A stretch of 64,000 nt of DNA from Jacaranda mimosifolia (GCA_018894105.1 CM032122.1:33573404-33637403); one strand, 5' to 3'; positions 30,704 through 43,479 are shown, counted from the first letter of the stretch. Notes: generated by a model not told the origin, from the sequence alone. Numbers and translations: made by a program.

Positions 30704-31289
30704 GTAAGTTCATCTCTGCGGGCATGTGCGTGTAGATTTTCCTATTTATGCATTGACTATTTCATGTTCCCCACTGATACATTTGTTCGTTCTTTTCATT
30801 TTCTAAATTCAGTTCCGTGGTTCCAAGTTTACAGTAAAAGAACCCGTAATTTTAGTAGTTGGATTTTCTTTTATGTTGATTTTAATGGATTCCCTTTTGG
30901 AAATTCTTCGCAAAGATTGCTAATTTATGAAAAAGACGAAATAATGGGGTGAGGGAGTACGTAAATTAGCTCTTGGAGGATCTTTAGTGTTTGTGTTTAA
31001 TCTGTAACGGGCTTACTGAAGAGCCTTTTTTTTATTGACCTTCTGCGATTGGACTCAGAATAACGGAATACGGCTGGAAATAGAAAACCCCTTTTTTTGT
31101 CAGTGTTCTCTTGGTGCTTCTGAGTAGTTGGTATTTGTGGTAGCTGACTTATTCGAAAAGAGAAGGTTCGATTCTTGGTGCTGAAAGATCGATGGATTGA
31201 GTAGTATTGTTTATTGCGAGTCAGTTTCTCTAGGATTGATGAAAAATCATTACATCACAGTAATTTTGGCTTTGTTTTCAATGTTGTAG
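30704..31289 (+). other. Probable 5' UTR intron of SNF12
   Basis: Donor CTC|GTAAGT at 30704 and acceptor TTGTAG at 31289 lie 14 bases before the start codon. If used, the ORF extension starting at 31214 is intronic and not translated. Confidence 0.6.
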
Positions 31290-31303
31290 AATTGGAAGGT
31301 CCA

Positions 31304-33512
31304 ATGAACCATCATAATACTAACAGCAATAACAATCCGATGAGGGGAAATTTTGGTTTTGCCAGTCCGGGAGGAACACAAATGCAAAGGCCCATTAACC
31401 ATAACCAACAACAGGTGCCCCATCCGTCTCAGTCACAACCTCAAGGCAGGCCCTACTTCCCCGGACATTTTCAACTGTCAGAACCTCAAGCTCAGGCATT
31501 TTCCCAGGCCCAGCCAGCTCAAGGACAAGCTCAGGCACAAATCTTGTCCCCACCCCAGGGTAATACTAACATGAGCATCTCATCCCCTTCCATGTCCGCA
31601 CCAGGCTCTGGAGCAGGAGGAACAGGGAAGCGCCTTCAGAAGCCACCTTCTCGGCCTTCTGGGGGATCCTCTGGTCAAGGCGCTGCTTCTATCATGAAAA
31701 CCATGGAACTGGCCCCTGCTGTGCATAGAGGGAAGCGGAAACTTCCTGATAAAGTAATTCCAGATAAAGTTGCAGCAATATTTCCAGAGTCTGCTCTTTA
31801 TACCCAATTGCTTGAATTTGAGTCTCGTGCAGATGCTGTCCTTGCAAGAAAGAAAATTGATGTTATGGAATCCTTGAAAAACCCTGTGCGAGTGCAGAAG
31901 GTTCTGCGGATATATGTGTTTAATACTTTTGCAAACCAAACAGGAATAAATTCAGAGGAGGAAAATGCTGAGCCGCCTTCATGGTCACTTCGGATAATTG
32001 GGAGAATTTTGGAAGATGGCAAAGATCCTGGTATTGAAGGACCGATGAAGAGACCAAGATCTTCGTATTCAAAGTTTTCATCTTTCTTCAAGAAAATTAC
32101 TATATATTTGGATCAGAGTCTATATCCAGATAAGCATGTAATCTTATGGGATAGTTCTCGTTCGCCTGTGCTTCATGAGGGTTTTGAGGTGAAGAGAAAA
32201 GGTGATAAGGAGTTCACTGCAATTATTAGATTGGAGATGGATTATGCGCCGGAAAGATTTAAGCTCTCTCCAGCATTGCAAGAAGTTCTTGGGATTGAGG
32301 TGGAAACACGCCCAAGAATTATGGCAGCATTTTGGCAATATGTGAAGACGAAAAAATTACAAATACCTGGTGACACTTCCTTTTTCATGTGTGATCCACC
32401 TCTACGGAAGGTTTTTGGAGAAGAGAAGTTGAAATTCTCCATGGTTTCTCAAAAGATAACACCACACCTCAGTCCACCTGGGCCCATACATTTGGAGCAT
32501 AGAGTAAAGCTTTCTGGGCCTTGTCCAGCTGGAAATACTTGTTATGATGTTCTTGTTGATGTTCCTTTGTCGGTAGAGGATATGTCTACTTTCTTGGCTA
32601 ATTTAGAGAAGAACAAGGTGATTGATGATTGCGATGAAGTTATTTCTTCTTCTATAAAGAAAATACACGAACATTGCAGCAGGCGAGCTTTCTTTCTTGG
32701 ATTTAGTCAGTCGCCTGCAGAGTTCATTAATGTCCTAATTGCTTCTCAAGCCAGGGATTTGAAGCTTGCTGCTGCTGATTCCAATTGCGATGTGGAGAAA
32801 GAGCGTCGAGCAGAATTCTATGATCAACCATGGTAAGTATTATCTCTCATCTGTTCTTTTGGTTTTCATCTGTTCTATGGAAAACCAAAATCTTTTGTCA
32901 TGGTTGTTTAAGTTATCCTGTGGCAAATGTGGATTCTCAAGTCATCCTATGCCATTTAATGTGTATCTAAAAGTGAATATATATTTTGCCTATGCAATTC
33001 TGATATATGTTTTAGTTTCTTATCTTTTTTATGCTGCTAGTGGCACATCTTCAGTGTGTTTCCTGGATGAAAAAATGGAGTTATTCCAGTGTAACAGAAA
33101 TCATGATCTGAGATAGCATGATATTCCAGCTGCTGTTTCCAAATTTCAGCATAGAATTCCGGTTGCTTTTTGCAATATCAGCTGATTTTAAGAAATTGTT
33201 TTTGCATTTTGATCATTAGGTCCTTCGCCAACTGTTTGATTGGTGTTTTGTACTCCGTAGTCTTCTATTTTTTACATGGTACTGTGAATTTCTGACACTA
33301 GGAATGTCTATGCTTTCAGTTAATACATATATCCCTATATGTGTGTGTACTGTCTTAAATTGCATATTTTTATCTTGCAAAGAATTTTGTTTCTTCTTTC
33401 TGAAGGTCATTAACTATATCTACTTTTTGCACTGTATAGGATTGGAGATGCTGTTATCCGGTACCTAAATCGCAAGCCTGCTGTTGGAACTGAAGCTGCT
33501 GGAAACAAATAG
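31304..33512 (+). CDS. SNF12: SWI/SNF complex subunit SNF12/BAF60 homologue (SWIB domain)
   Basis: A core accessory subunit of SWI/SNF chromatin-remodelling complexes, linking the ATPase to transcription factors; nuclear. Two coding exons, 31304-32832 and 33440-33512, give 533 residues; the phase-2 GT-AG intron interrupts the Trp of YDQPW-IGD. The N-terminal ~150 residues are Asn, Gln and Pro rich and likely disordered. [12 protein letters not shown] marks the start of the conserved region at about residue 145. The SWIB/MDM2 fold runs from about residue 320 ([17 protein letters not shown]) to about 393. The tail after that is helical with [16 protein letters not shown]. Length is nearly that of the Arabidopsis protein. 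I chose [11 protein letters not shown] as start because the earlier in-frame extension begins with TTG and lies before a splice acceptor. Confidence 0.95.
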
Positions 33513-34976
33513 GCTACCATTTTAACTGCCAAGGTGGTGTATAGTTGACTTAATCATATTGTTCCTAATCAGTATATTGCGATTAGGTAACTCAAACTTG
33601 TAACTAATCGTTTTATAGGTTTAGACGTAGTGAGGTGCTGTATATCAGCAGCCTTGTGCTAGTAACAAAACTTGCTGATGCACATACACTCGATTTAAAA
33701 TGCTGTTGAACTTGTAGCCTTTCATCTTATTTTTTTGGTTATCATTCTGGGAAAAAGAACACTGCTATTTCTGTGCTAACAATCAAGTTGTTACTTTGGT
33801 TTCAGAAGGTTCTTTGTTATTTTTTCCTTAAAATCCTGTCACATTCTCGAGGCTTAAAGGATTATCAGAATTAATAAATGACATTGGAACTAATTCCAAT
33901 TGTTATTTCTTCTTATTTGGTTCAAAACCATTAGCACTGATTTTTCTTGTGGGATTTGGATGTGAAATGAATGGTTCTAATAGTCTATGCAAGAAAGAGG
34001 CGATCTTATTTGAAACCTGACTAGTTGCCAAATATATCCCCTTCATCTGCTGCTTCAGGATCATGCTTTGGCCAATAGCAACTTAATGTAGTTCAAACCC
34101 TGATGACTTTCAGGTGTGCGTCTGCTTTGAAGTTCAAATCCTGATGAATTTTAGGGGTGCGTCCACTTATGCAAGTAAATGTCTTGACCCATTAATGTTA
34201 AACCTAACCCTCATTTTCAAACTGAGGGAACCCCACTTGTGCTGTGGTAGGCCTGGGGTGTGGTTATAGGTCTTATCTGAATAGAATAGAGAAGCAAGTG
34301 CATGTGCTGAGAAGACAACATATAAAACCACAACCATCAACATATCATCAATATTGGATTTTGTTTGTAGCCGATATCAGGTGGTTTTGGACTTCAATCA
34401 TTAAAGGGTTAGGCTTTTTTCAATTGGGTTATGGTATTGTTTTAGGCCCACAATTCATTTATATGTTGTTGTTTCTCCATTTGTGATTGTTTTCCAGGAT
34501 CAGAAATCCTGCAATCTTTTCTCCATGTTATAGTCTAGGGTCTTGGTCCTTGGACCACCCCATCTCACATTATTTCATATGGGCATGTGTGTGTAATAAT
34601 AATAATAATAATAATAATAATATATTCAACACAGTGACAATCCTAAATATAAAGAAAAAAAAAAAAAAATTAGAGAGTTTGATTCAACATATGAACATAA
34701 GTTGGGAAATGGTAAGCGACGCACGCAAATTCGACTATCTTCTTCTTCTTTCCTCGAGTGGGAGGGCAATTGCTTAATCTCATATGATATTGAATAATTT
34801 CTATGTTTAGAAATCTAATTACCACATATACGAATATAAAAAATACAAAGAGAGTTTATCAAATTCTTTGATACGAAAAAGATGTTGATGTAGCATTACG
34901 ATGCATTAATTCAAGCGCAGAGACATGGATATAACATAACAAAATAAGAATAGGGAACATGACGTGCAACATATCT
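33513..34976. other. SNF12 3' region and spacer
   Basis: 3' UTR then spacer. Contains a short direct duplication (GTTCAAACCCTGATGA / GTTCAAATCCTGATGA, 34091 and 34132) and an (AAT)n microsatellite at 34595-34622. No gene seen. Confidence 0.5.
34595..34622. repeat. (AAT)n microsatellite
   Basis: About nine AAT units. Confidence 0.9.
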
Positions 34977-35321
34977 TGTCAGATTCCCACATCATTAAGT
35001 AAATAAATAGTGATTTTCATATATAATTTTAGATAATTTTTATCTTTTGAATTCGTTTTTTGGATCAGTTAGGTTTTAGATCCATTTTTTGATGTATTAT
35101 ATATCAAAGCCTCATATTTATGATGTTGGACTCGTTGAACCATCCATTTCATGTTATTTCATGCTCTAAATGTTCAATCCTAGTATGTAGTGTGTTAGAT
35201 TCCTACATCGTTAAATAAATGAATAGCGATCTCTATATATGACTTTGGATAATCTTCACCTCTTACACTAACTTTTAGGGTAAGTTAGGTTCTAGGTCTA
35301 TTTTTCAATGTAGCTCAGATA
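34977..35321. mobile_element. TRIM-like pair of short direct LTR repeats
   Basis: Two direct repeats of about 130 bases begin TGTCAGATTCCCACATC (34977) and TGTTAGATTCCTACATCG (35193), each followed by TAAATAAAT(A/G)AATAG and a TTAGGTT(T/C)TAG segment. They enclose ~85 bases. This is the layout of a terminal-repeat retrotransposon in miniature. I see no clear primer-binding site, so tandem duplication of a solo LTR is also possible. Confidence 0.4.
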
Positions 35322-35430
35322 AGATTATTCAAATATTTTGTATCTTCATGTTAAGAACTTATATTTGGTTATTTAATTTTTGTTCTACTAAATTATTTTT
35401 TTAATTTTTTAAATTAAAAAATATTCATAT

Positions 35431-36233
35431 TGATGAGGGTGAAAACCGTTTAGCTAGAGTATTGGGCTGAGATCCAATATAGTCGATCTGATGGAGGTCG
35501 AGGAGATTGCTTTCGATGTAATGGGGTTGAGTCCTGCGATCCATAGCAAACATCATGCTAGCCGAGGGCACTCCGACGCTCAAGTCAGTATATATCGACT
35601 AGGAAATATAGCAGCAGAGTGAATGACTTAGAGTCATAAATGGATACCTTGCTGAGGGTTAGCAATGGGGTATTTATAGCTTTCTCAGTGGGGCTGATAT
35701 GACTTCATTGCTCTTGTTGAGCAGAAAGGGCTCTTGTCCTTGTCTGAGGGCTTTGAAGTCTTCTTCTACCTATGTACTATTCCAGATGGCGTAGCATAGG
35801 GCATGGTGGTACATTGGTGGCGCGTATTAGCCTGGCGTTGATGAGAAAAGGTAGCACTGTGGTGGCATGCGCCATTAATGTGGGGGCACATCGCCTGGTG
35901 GAGCATTTAATGCGGCTGGGAGGATATCGTCTTGGCTCGACCTCCTTGGTCGAGGTGAATACTTCTGCAAGATACCTTCTTAGGCTCTAGTAGACAAGCT
36001 GTAACCTCGTCGTGGCTAAACCTTTACAGTCGGATGAGGCACTGCGTATCTTGGTAATGGTCAACCATGATTTGGTAGAAAGAGGAATGCTGGTACTCGC
36101 TTCGATGGGTAAGGCTAATGAGGTCGAGTTCCAATTGATAGGTTGGGCCTATCGGTAAGTGGGCCGCTGAACACCCCTATTTATGCCCTGATTGAGTGTT
36201 GTTGGGTTGGGCCTATTGGGCTATCATATATCA
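35431..36233 (-). repeat. 3' LTR of the Tat element
   Basis: 803 bases from TGATGAGGGTGAAAACC to CATATATCA on the + strand. Shares TTTCGATGTAATGGGG, CTTGCTGAGGGTTAGCAATG and GTGTTGTTGGGTTGGGCCT with the right copy. Confidence 0.88.
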
Positions 36234-36445
36234 TGAGTTCCCTCTACTTTTGAATCTTGATCGAGAGTATCGACACGAAGGAAATGGGAGTAGCCAACTA
36301 CTGGAAACTGGGTCCGTTCGATGAGAGTCTAAAGGAATCGACCAGGGTTTTGGCGTATTAAATGCATCAATTAGTTAGGTCATGCGAAGCGCAAGCGGCG
36401 GCTGTGTAATAATTATGGCCGTTTCGATTGTTGTGCTGTGATAGC

Positions 36446-36453
36446 TATAAATA
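36446..36453 (+). promoter_or_regulatory. Putative TATA box for the antisense gene of the Tat element
   Basis: TATAAATA on the + strand, inside the element just after the left LTR. It is followed by a pyrimidine-rich leader and a GTAAGT donor at 36560. It would drive transcription opposite to gag-pol toward the antisense ORF. Assigned by motif and position only. Confidence 0.5.
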
Positions 36454-36639
36454 GTCACAGTGAAAATGTCTATTTTTACTTTTACAGCATTCTAAGAGGT
36501 TAATTGAGGCATTTTCCTACGCTGTTGATCAACTGCTCTCTGCTCTAAAGCCTCGACGCGTAAGTCTTTCTACACGTATTTTGATCATACCATATTTATT
36601 TCATGTTGAGGGTATTTGGTGAGGACGATAGTCAGATTA

Positions 36640-39150
36640 ATGATTGTGGGGGCGATGAGGTTGGATAGGGTTTTGATCGGGAGTAGGGGTAGCTTGACTA
36701 GCGAGTTTGATAGATCCTCGAGCGATAGTTCGACCTCAAGTAGCTCTAATAATGAGTGTATTGTTATTGGGGGTAGGGCTGGTCCAAGTTAACCACCCAT
36801 TTCTTGCAGTTGGCTATTTACCCCTAACCACTATAATGAGATAATATCTAAAATCACTCCCACCAACCTCGAACTTATAAGACAACTTTTCTATGTTCCC
36901 CTAGAGTACGAGTTGATCGTGCCTGGGCTTTCTGATAGAATGCACCGGCCCCCGACTAGAAGTGTAACTGTGTTTGAGGAAGCCTTTAGATGTGGGCTTA
37001 GGTTCCCCCTCGCTCAACCAATAGCCGACCTTCTGAGGGGTCTGCAGGTTTGTATAAGCTAACTGCTTACCAATTGCTCTTTGACCATATATAGTTTTGC
37101 CTTCTTGATGTATATACATGACCAACCGCCCACCTTTGCTAACTTCTCCAACCTTTTTCATCTCCCTATGTCCTGGAAGTCGGGCAGCATTAAGGAGTCG
37201 GGTTTTTATTATCTGACCACTCATCGTCGACGAAAGTTCTTGGCGACCCCCTCATCGTCCCATGACCAAGAATGGAAAAATGGTATTTGTATGTTCGGGA
37301 GCTAGGGAGTTTTAATATTCCTAGGGGATGGTTTAAAGAGCACGTCGAGATGCCTGGGAATGAAACTTCGACCTGGCCAAACACCTTCATTTGAGACTTA
37401 CTAAAGTTTGGGCAAATGGAGGCCTTGGGTTATATCGAGGAAGGGAATTTGGTTTTATTGAGCTTGTCGCCTGCCATCTTAGGGTTACCAGCTAATGCTT
37501 GACTAGGTAGATGACTTGACTATTCATTTTGAAACTATTTTTAGTCCAACTATCTGGTCAATCCTCATGTATGTTGCTTTTGTGTTTGTGCAGATCGATA
37601 GGAAATCATGAACCAAACTCGAGCACAAGCTTTGGCCCATGCGTATAGGAATCAAGAGTGGTGTCAAGGCGCGACCATTCGTCAAGGGGGTGCGTCTCAG
37701 GTCATTCCCCATCCCCGGGCTGCATTACATTCTCTCGCATTTTTTCCAGTGCGGCCTATACCTGTCCTGATCTCTAGCCCATCCGCACGACAGAAGAGGC
37801 CAGTAGTCTAGCAAGCGAGACCTACCTTGGAAAATGCGACTACCAACAAGGGCAAAGGCAAAGCTAGAGTTGCTGGCCCCCGATCGGCTATGATATATTT
37901 GGGCACCGGGATGACAAGGAGCTTTTCCAAATGGTTGACTTGCTATCTCCTCGGTTCGGGACCCACATAGCCCTTCATAACTCTACATCGATGATGACGG
38001 CGGGGTTGAGCGGCTCTCTGCCGATGAAAGTGATGATAGCTGGGCTGTTTGCGTTCAACCAGCAAAAGATGATGGACATGGGTTAGGGGTGTGTGTTGTG
38101 GGCTATGGCCTACCACTCTAATATGGTAAGTGTCTCGTCAAGCATTATACGCTTATTAAATTATTTTTTTCCATCTTTTGCTGTTGTGATTGTATCGATA
38201 AATTTTTTTTGTTGTAGGTTAGCCAACTTGGTTACCATTTGCACAAGAGGTCGGAACTTGCCCTGGATGAACGCGATAGGCTCCAAGGGGATCAAGCTGA
38301 GGTGGATGTGATCAAGGCTTAAGATGAGTCTGTTCAGGCCCGGATCGAATAGTTCACAAAAGGGCTAGAAAATAGCAAGGTGTAGTTTAAGGCAAAGGAT
38401 GCCCAGCTGCTGACTGCGGTTGTCGAGAGGAGCTCGGCAGAGGAGTTGCTAAAGAAGGCTAGAGTCAATGCTCAGACTTACTATGATTCTGGTCGAGCCC
38501 ACGGCTTCAATAGTGCGCTCAACTTTGCTTGGGGGGATTTCACCAGAATGCTGCCCTAAGTTCGACAAGAGGCAGCTCAACAGTTCATGTTAACCTCGGC
38601 CTTCCGAGATGCTAGCTTCATCTTCTCCATTGATGACGCAACAGATGCCTTCGAGAAAGTTATTAAGCTACTGGAGTTTCTTGATTACATAGTCTGTCCA
38701 GAAGACAGACAACGCTTGAACCCCATGCTCGATGAGCAATTGCGCATATACTCGTTGAACTCTGATGAGACTATTCCTGCTGGGGGGCTCGACCCCGACG
38801 AGTCTGCTCCCGTTGAGGGGACTGCTGCCACACCTAAAGTTGGGGTTGTGGCCGGCCACCTAGCTAGGGTCGACAAGGTGACCATTGAGTTTGATTTTGC
38901 TAATGACTTTGCCTTCGACATACAGGATGGCAAGATCAATGTTGCTGATTTCTTTCCTCTTGGTGGGCACCCATTCTTAGTCGATGAGGTGGGGTCTTCT
39001 CAACCAGTATCCACAATTCAACCAACGCCTGTTGCGGCGCTTGAGCAAGGAACTGGGGGTCCTAAGGCTGCACGAGCTGCTTTTGGCGACAAGCTCGACC
39101 AGGATATAGAGAAGGAAGCAACAATTGCTAGAATGGAGGGGTCGAAGTAG
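36640..39150 (+). pseudogene. Antisense additional ORF of the Tat element (PF04195-like)
   Basis: A decayed gene opposite in strand to gag-pol. From ATG 36640 the frame gives a Ser-rich stretch (SSSDSSTSSSSNNECIVIG). Past a stop follows a segment resembling the 'putative gypsy type transposon' domain PF04195: VTVFEEAFRCGLRFPLAQPI, then PPTFANFSNLFHLPMSWK. Stops interrupt it at about 36789, 37060 and 37095. Likely introns are 37507-37593 and 38126-38217 (GTAAGT donor, TTGTAG acceptor). The C-terminal part has a coiled-coil-like segment (38230-38500, several stops) and an intact 187-codon block at 38587-39150 containing DATDAFEKVIKLLEF. Function in the element is unknown. Confidence 0.75.
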
Positions 39151-39599
39151 AACTAAAATTTCAATGCAACTGTTCAGTCGGCCTACGAGGCTTTTGCTTG
39201 AAGTTATTTTTTTTCTTTTTCTTTTTGTGTCGAATGTAATTGAATACTTTTCGATGAATGAAATTTCAATATCCTTTTGTCAATGTGTATAATGCCTTGT
39301 TTTCTTTCTTCTTTTTTTTTAATGCTTTCATTCTCATCGAATATCAAGCATTAATAAATGGTAATATAAGTAATTCGATCTCAACTTGGAGATCGTGTAA
39401 GATAAAATGGTCGTTTGTCATAAAATGAATGTAATTAATCCAACTATACAGTAGATTTAGACTCCATTTGTCATAAAAACATATGGAATTAATCCAAGAT
39501 ATTTACAAATATCTGTCATTGATTATTATGTATATTTTCCTTGGGTTAAGGTCGAGTTCCTAAATGAATGTGCTTATTTTAGGCCCAAGGCCTTGTTGA

Positions 39600-39985
39600 T
39601 TTGCTGCGGGGTTGATCATAAACGATCAAGTCGTTCACTGGTTTGGGCTAAGAAGGCCTTTTATCAGCAGTTTGAAACCATCGCCGACTATGGGGTCGAC
39701 CTAAAATAATTAATTCGTTCATTAATTTAGGCTAGAAGCTTTTATTTTGTAGTTTGAAACCGACATCGACTACGGGGTCAACTCCGAACGATCAAGTCGT
39801 TCATTAATTCGGACTAGAAACCTTTATTTTGTAGTTTGAAACAGACATCGACTCCAAATGATCAAGGCATTCGTTAATTTGGGCTAGAAGCTTTTGTTTT
39901 GTAGTTTGAAACCAACGTCGACTACGGGATCGATTCTGAACGATCAAGTCATTCGTTAATTTGGGCCAGAAGCCTTTGTTTGGAG
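39600..39985. repeat. ~82-bp minisatellite between pol and the antisense ORF
   Basis: Imperfect tandem units marked by TTTGAAAC at 39671, 39753, 39835 and 39905 (spacing 82, 82, 70). Each contains a CGACTACGGGGTCGA-like stretch, GATCAAGTCGTTC and GGGCTAGAAGC. The third unit lacks ~12 bases. The array sits in the hypervariable 3' untranslated zone where Tat elements are known to carry tandem repeats. Confidence 0.9.
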
Positions 39986-41400
39986 GTGCGATCAGGCAGC
40001 TGCAGAGATGTGCACAGTTTTATTAATGTGAAAAGGTAATGTAGTACAATGGAGACGTTGAGTCTCTTTACACATAATTTCTTCAAATTCACCGCGTTCC
40101 ATAGTCGAGAAAGCTCATTGCCATTCATATCTATGAGTTGATATGCATTGTGCTTTGCAACCTTGAGCATCGAGTATGGTCCCTCCCATTTCGGGTCGAG
40201 TTTTCCCACGTTCTTTGATACCTCGACCTTTTTGAGGACAAAGTTGCTTACTTTGAAGCTTCTTGGTCGGACTCCTTTGTTATAGTGTTGTGCCATCTTC
40301 GACCTGCCTCTCTGCATCGATATGTATGCTTGCTAGCAAGCTCGTCAATCGTCTCTAGGTCTAATTTTCTCTTTAAGTCGCTCTTGATCGGGTTATAATG
40401 GATCACTCGAACAGTGTGCTGCATGAGTTTTGCCTGAACGATCGCTTCGGATTTGTAGACCAAACTATAAGGGCTGTGGTCAGTGGCCGTTCGAGGGGTT
40501 GTCCTATATGCCTAAAGTACTCCAGAGAGGACATTTGCCCAGCTCACGCCAGTCCCTTCCAGTCGAGCCTTAAGGTGGTCTAGGACAGTTCTGTTCATGA
40601 CTTTGGTTTGGCCATTGACTTGTGGATTTCCAACTGATGTGAAGTGTTGTTGAATTTCGAGGCTTTCACACCAGCTCTTCGTATTCCTGCTCTAGAATTG
40701 CATCATATTATTTGATATCAAGACTTTGGGTAAATCGAAATAATAGATTATGTTCTTCAGTATGAAGCTCCTAATGGCCGCATCGATTATTTTGGGGACA
40801 ACCTCTGCTTCGACCTACTTTATAAAGTATTCAATAATGACGATCATAAATTTCCTCTCATTGGTTGTTTTTGGAAAAGATCCAACTATATCAATCCTGC
40901 ATTGGTCGAACGACCACGTGATCTGTATGTTCACTACCGAAGGGGCAGGCTAGTGAGGTATGTTCGAGTAGACCTGGCAGGATGAGTATTTCTTAGCAAA
41001 ATCTATTGCGTCATTTTAGTAAAGTTGGCCAAAAGTATCCATGTCTGATACTTTGTGTGCGCAAGGGATTAACCTTCCGAATGGTTGCTGCAGACACCTG
41101 AATGCACCTCATGTAAGACTTCGCGGGCTTGCTCGGGAGTCAAACATTTGAGTGGTGTTCCTGAAATCGTCCTCTTGCAAAGTTAGTTGTGCTTGTCGAG
41201 GGTGAACTTGACTGCTTGGCATCTGAGTTTTTGTCATCGAGAATTATGCCTTCTTTCAACTAAGCTTTTATTACGTCCTGGTAGGAGGGAGATGCTTTTC
41301 CGATTTGCCCCACCTAATTCTAGTTGGGGTCACTTATAGTGGGTTTTGGTTAACCAGAAATGTGATTGTCCTGTCTCTAGTCTCTTTTGTCAAATTGGCG
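39949..41400 (-). pseudogene. Tat integrase remnant
   Basis: The C-terminal integrase region is readable at 39949-40463: KLDPKWEGPYSMLKVAKHNA followed by LSRLWNAVNLKKL, typical of the integrase tail of plant Ty3/gypsy elements. Upstream (to about 41400) the catalytic core and zinc-binding region are broken by many stops and shifts. It is not functional. Confidence 0.8.
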
Positions 41401-41429
41401 AACTTGGAAAGAGCATCGACTCGTTCTTT

Positions 41430-41842
41430 CTCTGATTGAGGGATTTAGATGAGGGTGAATTTTTTGAATGCTGCTGCAACCTCTTCACCTCGGGTAAGTA
41501 CTTGCTCATTGTGGACTTTTTGACTTCAAAGTTTCTGTCGACCTACTCTGCGACTAGTTGGGAATTGGTGATGGCTGCCAGCTATTCAACTCCCCTACTA
41601 ATTGCCATCCTCATGCCAGCCAAAAGGGCTTCAAACTCTACCTTGTTGTTCGTGACAGGACAATTAAGTTTGATTGTGAAATCATACTCTTCGGCTTGTG
41701 GAGATTGTAGAGAAACACTAGTTCCTCCACCTGAGGCAATTATTGAACTGCCGATGTGCAAAGTCCATATAAGGGAGTTGTGGTCGAGCTGGTCAGGAAG
41801 GTCGAATTTCTTAATGACAAAATTGGCAAGACTTAGGCCTTT
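41430..41842 (-). pseudogene. Second (archaeal-type) RNase H of the Tat element
   Basis: On the minus strand, between RNase H and integrase, the peptide contains ECYDFTIK-like and NCPVTNNKVEFEALLAGMRI, the latter the conserved ATNNEAEYEALIAGL motif of the extra RNase H of Tat elements. Downstream are a NSQLVAE motif and in-frame stops. A second RNase H domain is diagnostic of the Tat clade. Confidence 0.75.
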
Positions 41843-42960
41843 CTACCAGTTCGGGGTTGAAAAGTGATGTCGAATTTTCCCAGCATAATTGTCCACTTGG
41901 TCAATCTTCCCAATGTATCTAGCTTGGAAAGTACCTGTTTCAATGGTTGATTTGTCAAGACCACGATAGAGTGAGATTGGAAATAGGGCCGCAATGACCA
42001 GGGTGAGGGCGAATTTCTTGATATCCAAATAGTTATGTTTAGGGGTGTGCAATGCTTTACTACAATAGTAGACAAGTCGATGGGTGGTCTTTCTGGTCGA
42101 GACCAAAACTGAACTGATAAATGCCAACGAGACTACTAAATAGATGTGTAAAAATTTTCCAGCCTCAGGTTTGGCCAACATCGGTATTGACGACAGATAA
42201 CGTTTCAGTTTGACCAAGGTTTGGTCGCATTCTTCGGTCCATTGGAAACCTAATTTCCTTACATTCCTTAGGATTTTGAAGAAGGGCGAGCTCTTGTCGG
42301 TAGCCGAGCGATGAACCTTTCCAATCCGATGATCCTGTTGACCAGATGCTGAATGTCTCTGACTGTTCGGGGAGCCGCAATGCCAGAATGGCCTGAATTT
42401 TTTTGGATTTGCTTTGATACCTCTCTGGCTAACCATGTAACCCAAGAACTTACCCCTCTCACTCCGAATGTGCACTTGTTAGGGTTGAGCTTTATTCCAA
42501 ATGCTCTTAATATTAAGAATGTATAATTGAGGTCGATCAAGTGATTTTTTGCCTTTTCTGTTTTGACGATCATGTCGTCGACGTAGACTTTCATGGATTT
42601 TTTGATCTCATATTTGAACATAATTAATAGTCTTTGATAAGTTGCACCTGCACTTTTTAGCTCGAACGACATGATCAAAAAACAATATACCCTATTAGGA
42701 TCGATGAAGGATGTCTTATCCCTGTCCTCAGGTGCCATGAAAATTTGGTAGTAGCCTTGGAATGCATCCATCATGCTCAATAAGTCACAACCAACAGTAG
42801 AATTGACTAGCAAATCTATACAAGGCAGGGGTTAAGGATTGTTAGGGAATACTTTATTCAAATCAGTGAAATCATTACAAATGCGTCATTTTTCCTCCTT
42901 TTTAAGGATAAAGACTACATTACAAAGCCAACTTGGATATTGAATTTCTCTATTGTATCC
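41843..42960 (-). pseudogene. Tat reverse transcriptase and RNase H remnant
   Basis: Minus-strand frames carry the reverse-transcriptase core: MMDAFQGYYQIFMAPEDRDK, FELKSAGATYQRL and the active-site YVDDMIVK at about 42560. The connection and first RNase H follow (VYYCSKALHTPKHNYLDIKK). Frameshifts near 42400-42470 and several stops separate the pieces. Confidence 0.88.
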
Positions 42961-43479
42961 TATCTCTAAAAGCTTGTTGATCTCCTTTTCGATGATCTAG
43001 CACCTTTTAGCATTGAATGTCCTCATCTTCTATTTTATTGGCTTGTATGAGGGGTCCACATTCAAACAGTGGATGATAATGCTGGGATCGATTCCTTGAA
43101 AGTCAGACGCCTTCCAAGCAAAAATATCAACTTTTCTAAGGAGGAAATTGACCATGAGACACTCCATACTGCTGCCATATCTGTTTCGATCCTTGTAGTC
43201 TTATTTGGGTTTACTAGCTCCAGCTCGATCATTTTGAACTCACCGACAGGCTCTATCCTGGTCTCCTCCAACTTTCTCTTTTTGCTTGATTGTCCCTTCT
43301 TGGGTTTCGCTACTGAGGTGTCACCCAAGGGTTTCAATTTAGGTCAGATTTCTACTTGTTTGCCTCAATTGAAATTATGTAGCATCGCCAAGCCTCTTCC
43401 ATATTGCAAAGGAGTTCGCAAATCCCAGCATTTGTTGGGAATTTGACTTTCATATGGTAGGTTGAGACAATAGCACGGA

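Noticed and set aside
31214..31303. 30-codon N-terminal extension of SNF12
   Set aside because: It starts with TTG and lies upstream of a TTGTAG acceptor at 31289, so it is probably a 5' UTR intron.
39600..39985. CRISPR-like array
   Set aside because: The units are direct tandem repeats without unique spacers, inside a plant retrotransposon.
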